64,000 nt of DNA, taken from assembly GCF_905475465.1 (NCBI RefSeq), contig NC_062253.1, positions 6,882,001-6,946,000 of the forward strand. Reading direction: 5' to 3'. Every line of letters begins with the position of its first letter. Positions within the stretch are counted from its first letter, which is position 1. This document shows, one piece after another, positions 57,895 through 64,000 of the stretch. The notes under the pieces are model-generated. The model saw only the letters and a list, made by a program, of their open reading frames with translations. It was not told the DNA's origin and made no database searches. Source of the DNA: Pieris napi. Lineage: Eukaryota > Arthropoda > Insecta > Lepidoptera > Pieridae. Made by a program: the position numbers and the translations under genes.

Positions 57895-58062
57895 TCACCT
57901 CGACAAGATAGTGGAAATGGCGATTACTGTGACCATAAAAGCAATCGTCCATTGCTAGACGAGAAACTTCGAAAAAAGAATATTCAATACTCAATAGTCC
58001 TCGACTGCCCACACGCCAACCTATGGCCACTCAATCGTACCCCATTCCAACTTTATAAAACC
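57895..58062 (-). promoter_or_regulatory. Possible minus-strand promoter and short first coding exon
   Basis: On the minus strand a TATAAAG box lies at about 58053-58059. Some 100-110 bp downstream is ATGGACG near 57953, and a nested ATG at about 57941 opens MVTVIAISTILS, a signal-peptide-like start. The sequence then meets a clean donor, TCGAG|GTGAGC, near 57901. The layout resembles TATA-driven insect genes with a short first coding exon. No second exon was found, so it remains a candidate. Confidence 0.25.
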
Positions 58063-58750
58063 ATGGAGTCGCTGTAAACCTTAAAAAAACATCTATACTA
58101 ATACAAAGAAAATTATTTTATAATGACAAAATATTACACTCTTAGAATAGAATGGGCTATAATTATTACCAAAGTTTAAACAAAAATATATGCCCAAGCC
58201 CAAACAGGTCTCTAGTGTTTCAGGCTCAGCATTTTTATTCTTCAAATTTGAATACCTGTTCTTTATGTAGGTACTTTAAGTGTTTGTACGTTCGATGTAC
58301 TCGTATAATGTTTAATATCTAAAAATGTAGTTTTGTTAACGTCTGACATGTCATTCATATTTATTAGTATCATGAGAAGCACAATATTTATAAGCATACA
58401 TGTCTGAAATATAATTAGATAGTACCAACAAAAATAATTAAATAAAATTGATGGTCTATTCAACGTCTTTTTGTGCCACTGCGCAATGACACAGCGTTAG
58501 TTTTGAAGAGATACTTCGATTCTTTAACTCGAAGCCATGGTAACGAGTAACAATTGAGTCCGGTATTTTAAAAACATAAATATTATTACAATGCAACCTT
58601 ATGAATACGCATATTTTGGTTTGAATAAAAAAAACAAATATTATTAATTTAATGAAGTAATTTTTCGTTATTTGCTGTCAAATTGTATGCCGTGTTAAAA
58701 TTGTAATAAAATAGATATATTAGGTACTTAAATCGGTGCAATTATAGCTC

Positions 58751-58890
58751 CGGCAACGCACTTGCGAGTCTGGCAACGCACTTGCGTGTCTGGCAACGCA
58801 CTTGCCAATCCGGCAACGCACTTGCGTGTCCAGCAACGCACTTGCGAATCCTCTGGCAATATGAGTGTCAATGGACGGCGGTATTTAAGA
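58751..58890 (+). repeat. 20-bp tandem repeat x5 in a Jockey-type LINE tail
   Basis: Five head-to-tail units of CGGCAACGCACTTGCGAGTC (with 1-4 differences each) occupy 58751-58850. A normal tail remnant follows (GGCAATATGAGTGTCAATGG, ACGGCGGTATTTA). The unit is itself the GGCAACGCACTCGCGAG segment of the LINE 3' end that is single in other copies. Confidence 0.85.
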
Positions 58891-59903
58891 AGATAAGCGA
58901 ATAGTGATTAAAATTACAAAAAGAAATCATTTATATTAGAGAAAAGGATATGTATTAATTGACTGCTTGAAAACTGACGAGAATAAAATTTTGTTTTGTT
59001 ATGAGAACGATATGAATTGATTGATTGAACTGAAAATAAGAGCTGGACTTTATAGCCTTTATTTTCAGTGAGAACAATGGGATCATTTAACTGACTTCAA
59101 AAAAGGAGATTATAAGTTACTGTGTTTGGATAATATCTGAATTTGATACATTTGGGCTTCCAAGCGCGTGTGCAAATTTTTGCTTGTATACATTTTTGTC
59201 TATGTTTGATTTAAATTAGATATACAATCAATCTAAGTTTTATCAAAATCTATAGTGTTCCAGATAAAGTTTACCACTCAATTCAGTATTGAAGTTTGTT
59301 TAATTTTTCATAACCATAGCTTAGGCAAAAAGCACGGAGCAAAACGAAGCATCTTTATCTAAGAATCAATATAATTAGACTTTCATATGTACTAACGACT
59401 TTTTGGCTGACTGATATAGGAACATTATCTTTCACAAGGAAGTGAGATTCCACAAGACAATAGAACCTTATAAACACTCTATAGATGTCGCCGCTTGCAA
59501 TTTTATGCATCAATATCATTGATAAAATCCATTTATTTAATGTCGATGTCGCCTATATTCGTAGGTGTAATAAAAAGTGGCTGAGATGTAATGTATAGTC
59601 AAGATACGTATACTAAGAGCATTCCATTTGCTTTCTGAACAATACATTGCCTACGCGACGTGCAACTCAATGCTTTTCAAGTCAGATTAAGTTAGGAAAG
59701 GCTTGTTATTAATAACAGCCAATAACTTAGCCGCGGCTTGAAATATCGGACTAACTTTTGCTTAAGCGACGGCAATATATTTAAGTTAAGAATGTTTTTC
59801 CGGCCCGGAGGTTTTGTCACTCGACGCTTATGGGGTGGGGATCGAAATTGGTTTCTTATAACTTGTACCGATTTATGAATACGTTGTTAACTTAATAAAA
59901 TTT
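58891..59903. other. Fat intron, nothing recognised
   Basis: AT-rich; no supported gene or element. Confidence 0.3.
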
Positions 59904-60186
59904 AACAGTGTTGGCCTAGTAGTTTCCGCGTGCGACTTTCATCCCTGAGGTCGTAGGTTCGATCCCCGGTGTGCACCAATGTGCAGCAATGGGTTTTCTG
60001 TATATGTACGCTAAAACTCTTTTGTACGGTGAAGGCAAACATCGTGAGGAATTGGCATATCTCAAATCCACAAATGACATTGACAGAAGACTGATCAAGA
60101 CAAGGAGTTGTCTATGAAAGAAGCCAAGGAATGACTAATGAACGAACCCATATAGGGTTGCAGCGCGAATGGATTATTATTATTTT
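59904..60186 (+). repeat. tRNA-derived lepidopteran SINE
   Basis: GTGTTGGCCTAGTAGTTTCC (A box side), GGTCGTAGGTTCGATCCCCG (B box), GTGCACCAATG, CGGTGAAGGCAAACATCGTG and AGGAATTGGCATATCTC follow one another, ending in a TTATTATTATT tail. Same family as the copies at 13746 and 20191; diverged. Confidence 0.75.
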
Positions 60187-60880
60187 TAATACTTTCTTAA
60201 CAACACAGATTATTAAGTTTAGTTTAAAATCCCGGGCGAAACTTACTTTGCGCTTAAAGTCATATCAGACATCTGTTCTATCGCATCATGTGATTGTAGT
60301 TGCATTTTAAACTGCGTAAAAGGCCAATTTAAATCAGTCGAGGTGGAGTTCGTCGCCAAAAATATAATGAGATAAGTCGCAAAAAAGTAACACTCTAATA
60401 AGTCGCAAAAAATTGGCAGAAAGGACTTATGTCTGATTTGAAACAGACTTGCTTTTGCTTAGTTTAATTATAAACAATCAATACCTTTATAATAATATAA
60501 TATTATCGTTGTTTATAGCACGATATATATTATTTTATGTCGGGTACCAGTTTTATCTTTACTCGGCCTTAATGCGCTTTACGGCTTTGAAAATGCTTTT
60601 AAAGGATTCCTCATCGAGCCGATTAGTTATAGATAGATAGTTTCTTGTCATTTCCTCTGTAGTCCTTTATGAACCGAAATAAAAAAGTTTTTAGATGTTG
60701 TTATAAATTTGCAGATACTCGTTTTTATACAGATATTTTATTTAAACTTTGTAGGTTAGTTAGTCATACAAATATCGGAGAGGTTTTGCTTAGAAATTAG
60801 ACCCTTAGTTATGTCTTAGACTCAAAATGAAGTGTGACACTGAGGGCTGTCACGTGCACACAGCTCTAAGCTAAATCAAA
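60187..60880. other. Fat intron, nothing recognised
   Basis: AT-rich. A short direct repeat AAGTCGCAAAAAA occurs twice at 60374-60410. No gene is supported. Confidence 0.35.
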
Positions 60881-61035
60881 TAAAAATATAATTTATTAAT
60901 GTAGGTGTACACTTAATGAACGTCAGTAAAAAATGCTTGCATCTTTTTCCTATATCTTAAAACAAATGCGAACGAGAAGAACTATCTATAAAATCTCCGT
61001 CACTATATGAAATCGGCAAGTTTTTGTTTATTATA
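60881..61035 (-). repeat. Decayed 3' tail of the 39.5-kb-type LINE
   Basis: On the minus strand the TTAAGTGTACACCTACATTA end, TTGCATTT..., ATTTTATAGATAGTTCTTCTC and GACGGAGATTTTATAG correspond to the tail blocks of the family. Heavily diverged. Confidence 0.5.
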
Positions 61036-61919
61036 AAATAAAAGCAACCATTACATAATGCTCAAAAGCAGTACATAATACGTAAAAGCAGTTATTATAG
61101 CGGAAAATCAATAAATAAGAAAAGGCTAAATATGTAAAGAACTCTGTTAAATGGTATATAACCCTTAATATAACACTCATATTCGCGCAAACATTGATAT
61201 TTGATATTTTAAGTGAAGGCAAATAATTTAGCAATTAGTTACCGTGCGCAGATAGTTTTCACACCTCTCTTGAAACAGAGCAAACTTAGAACTTGTTTAA
61301 AAAGATTCTATCTATAAATTCAGTCACTTGAAGTTCAATAGCCAGAGTTATATCGCAGGTCGCTTATAACTATTTTATATTAATCCGTCAAATATATTTT
61401 ACTTTTGCCATATATTTCCTTTGATATAAATATAACATCTAGATTATATAGCTTACTAGAATATTCATAAATTAATAAATTAACAGTTTCATGTATGTAG
61501 TGTAAAGCTGAAAGTTTGACATAATTTAATTTAACTCTATAATTTAATCTATATATTATAGAGGTAAAGTTTGTAATCTCTCGATCTATTGAATGGAAAT
61601 TGAAAAGAGTGACATAGTCGGCTTGGTAACGTCGGTAAAAATTTACCGAAAAAAAAAACCTTAAAAGTTATTGCACAGAATTCAGTGCGGTTTTCACTAA
61701 TATCTAAAAGGATTCATAAGGAAGGTTTAGGTGTAAAATTTTAGGCTTTATACTTTACGATTCCGGTTGCGAGTGCGAAATGCGGGTCTCAAGTGGTTTA
61801 TAGGCACGGCCTGTCATTTTAATTATGTATGCCTTTAAAAATAATATTATTCCAAATTATTGATACCTAATTTAAAGCATAACTTTTGTAGTTTAGTTGT
61901 AAATTTATAACAAATATCC
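61036..61919. other. Fat intron, nothing recognised
   Basis: AT-rich; no supported feature. Confidence 0.3.
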
Positions 61920-61932
61920 AATCATTACATTT

Positions 61933-62186
61933 TTTTTATGGCTCTGGCACGGTTTGTGCATTAGCCAGCGTTAAGTATAAGATTTTTATAATTCGTGCTT
62001 TTTGCCTTAGAAATTCGACCATGTCCTCCGTGTACGGTTTAGGCACTCGCCCGGTACCACACAACCCTACCAAAGGCCGAGAACAAATTTAAATTAAATT
62101 AAAACTTGCCCTCGAACCGGGAATCGAACCCGGTACCTCTCACCTAGCTGCCACTTAATAAGACCGCTAGGCTATGAGGCCCCCTA
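61933..62186 (-). repeat. tRNA-derived SINE, minus strand, 13-bp target duplication
   Basis: It is the reverse-complement copy of the SINE at 35808-36056: GGGGCCTCATAGCCTAGCGG head, B box GGGTTCGATTCCCGG (about 62116-62130) and A-rich end (complement at 61933-61937). AATCATTACATTT is duplicated at 61920-61932 and 62187-62199. The body differs from the other copy at several sites, including an extra GTGCTTTTTGCC segment. Confidence 0.88.
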
Positions 62187-62199
62187 AATCATTACATTT

Positions 62200-62766
62200 A
62201 AGCCTACAAATAATTACAGTAATATAGGGTCAATTACAGTCCAAGTTACGAAATCTTAGTTATTGAACAATGTTTGCAATTATTACGTTTAAACTTCGAA
62301 CTGGCGCCGATTCGCAATCTAAATGGCGTTGTGTGATTGGCGGGCGCCGGGTGCGCAGGCGCTCTTGTATTTAGGTCACTAGCACTACTTGTGTAACAAA
62401 ACTTAACATAGTTAATATTAAGTTCTAATTACGAATAAAATTTTTATGCGTTTCATAAACGAAGGGGAGGCATCGTATAGTCATAAAGAATAACACACCA
62501 ATTAGTCATACATTTTATGCCATTCTTAAAAGTGTTGTTTAGCAGGTGCGTGGTTTAATAGATCGTAAACTACACTTACGCATTAAACATTTGATTCATT
62601 TCGTTTCAGGATCATAAAGCTAAAAATTAAAAGAAATTTCTGGAAATATGCAAGAACTAAAATAATCATAGGAGGTCTGAGTACAATGGCTAGCTCCAAC
62701 GGCACGTATGCTCGTAAATACGACGTCCCTTATTATTAGCAGCCATTGTTCGGGATTGCACTAGTA
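62200..62766. other. Fat intron with a GC-rich patch
   Basis: At 62300-62370 the sequence becomes GC-rich (GGCGGGCGCCGGGTGCGCAG). No frame or repeat family is recognised. A regulatory role is possible but unproven. Confidence 0.3.
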
Positions 62767-62934
62767 CAGTCAGAGCAATAGTATAGGATTCGGTGCCAAT
62801 TACAAGCGACACTTACAAACCCCCTCGGTCTCATTAATGTTCTATCGTTGATACGGGACGCCATTAAAATTCTATTCAAACAATCCATTGTAAATTGAGA
62901 ACATCTTTTAATGCGTGTATTTTGTTGCTGACTG
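62767..62934. mobile_element. 168-bp MITE, TA target duplication
   Basis: CAGTCAGAGCAATAG at 62767 and TTTTGTTGCTGACTG ending at 62934 form short imperfect inverted repeats flanked by TA on both sides. The interior is a non-coding sequence with GGTTTGTAAGTGTCGCTTGT on the minus strand. Probably Tc1/mariner-derived; the repeats are short, so confidence is moderate. Confidence 0.5.
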
Positions 62935-63127
62935 TACAGTCGGACATCCGACACTCGTAGGTTTAATATGCAGACCGTTGCACAATTCGTACCTAAATAA
63001 ACGCTTAATTAGCCTTTGTTGAATTTACATTTTCAATGACTTAATTAAAAGTAATAAAATTCCTAACGTCTTAATAAACTATTTTTGCACTATATGGGTT
63101 CATCAAATGTTTTTCCGTGACTTCAAT

Positions 63128-63240
63128 AGAAGAGCGTAAACCAGGCAATACAATTGCAAACCTCCTGATGTCTATGGGCGGCGGTAAACAACTTTACGTG
63201 ACAAACCTGCTCATACCTGCTTTCCCAAAAAACATCCTAC
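63128..63240 (+). repeat. Jockey-type LINE 3' tail, diverged
   Basis: AGAGCGTAAACCAGGCAATA, CTGATGTCTATGGGCGGCGG and GTGACAAACCTGCTCATACC retain the block order of the family tail. Confidence 0.5.
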
Positions 63241-63261
63241 AATTTTTTTTTTATATATTTT

Positions 63262-63432
63262 TTTTAATAGTTTATTGCCAGTTCTTCTCTTCCGTTCTAC
63301 GCCCTTCATTTGAGAACTGGCAGTAAATGTAAAATTAGAATCATTTAATGTATATTTCTTTTTTGACGGTCATAAGTGTACATTGTGTTACCTACATGAA
63401 TAAATGATTTTTGACTTGATTTGACTTGACTT
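63262..63432 (+). repeat. 3' tail of the 39.5-kb-type LINE with TTGACTTGA microsatellite end
   Basis: GTTTATTGCCAGTTCTTCTC, TTCCGTTCTACGCCCTTCAT, TTGAGAACTGGCAGTAAATG and the terminal ATAAATGATTTTTGACTTGA, then TTTGACTTGACTTA. The short terminal repeats suggest that the family ends in a simple-repeat tail rather than poly-A. Confidence 0.8.
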
Positions 63433-64000
63433 ATTACTTAATTATACAGAAAAACATACATCTATTATGTTCTTCTAGTATTCTCATCATAAACGTTATT
63501 GTATTCGTTTCTATTAATTTCAGCTATGTTTAATTTTTTTACATACTATTTTACTATACGATTAATGTAATATCATCGTTTCCAAATACATTGAAAATGT
63601 TTTAATAAATTTTAAGGATGCTAATTAGCGTACAATTTTTAGTAAATTGGCAATCATACATACTTTGAATATTTCATAAGTGAGAGATAAAATGCCGATG
63701 CCTCTGAGAGACGGAAATACAGTTCAACCCAGGTAGGTTTTTAAATTAAAATCATTCATCTTATAATCTGACGCATTCTATTGTCCAGGATTTTTGTCCA
63801 GAGAGGGTTTTTGTACCAAGTACCTGTTCGCTTAGATACCATCTAGTAACACAAATAGATGGGTAAGCTAGAAAGAAAAAATTCTTTAATCTGGTTCTGA
63901 TAGTGTCAACCGACGTGAGCTTATAATCGCTTTTTGCTTTAAAATAAAGTATTTATAAGTATCTATGGCAATGAATTTTACATACACGGTTTTTACATAT
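63433..64000. other. Fat intron to window edge, nothing recognised
   Basis: AT-rich; no cadherin codons or other gene evidence up to the right edge. Confidence 0.35.

Noticed and set aside
58751..58850. CRISPR array
   Set aside because: The 20-bp units abut with no spacers and derive from a LINE tail.

Overview
The window looks like nuclear DNA from a moth or butterfly (Lepidoptera). The signs are AT-rich intergenic and intronic sequence, Lep1-like non-autonomous Helitrons ending in CTAGT, tRNA-headed SINEs with lepidopteran-style bodies, many TA- or 8-bp-duplicating MITEs, and insect-type protein genes with canonical GT-AG introns. The order assignment rests on recalled repeat and gene families, not on a search.

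Three host genes can be read. (1) 1-7737, minus strand: the first nine coding exons of an SVOP-like (SV2-related) major facilitator transporter. The gene runs off the left edge. (2) 15911-17246, minus strand: a compact three-exon gene for a secreted, acidic, tyrosine-rich protein with several Lys-Arg sites, possibly a prohormone-like precursor, with a TATA box just upstream. (3) 26580-31733, plus strand: one giant first coding exon of the atypical cadherin Fat, the tumour-suppressor and planar-polarity receptor. It covers the signal peptide and about 15-16 cadherin repeats and ends in a clean phase-0 splice donor. No further fat exon was recognised, so everything from 31.7 to 64 kb is probably one intron of at least 32 kb.

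The rest is dominated by mobile DNA. A 2,997-bp cut-and-paste transposon (8540-11536) has a perfect 4-bp AAAT target duplication, subterminal GTCAAATCC arrays and a frameshifted transposase. A truncated non-LTR retrotransposon with a 569-residue intact reverse transcriptase (39468-41177) has its 3' tail dispersed at least six more times. A Jockey-like element with a deleted reverse-transcriptase core lies at 20431-22975. A roughly 2-kb terminal-repeat element (49539-51561) carries an intron-containing Myb/SANT-like gene, and a 292-bp deletion derivative of it lies at 44809. There are also seven Helitrons or Helitron-like pieces, several SINEs (two with clear target duplications), about ten MITEs or foldbacks, and a 5S rRNA-derived fragment.

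The three host genes show no sign of forming a cluster. The strongest new observations are the Myb/SANT gene inside a mobile element, the Sola-like transposon, the unassigned secreted precursor, a near-perfect 207-bp hairpin, and an orphan GC-rich open frame inside the fat intron. Nothing here amounts to a clear novel multi-gene system.
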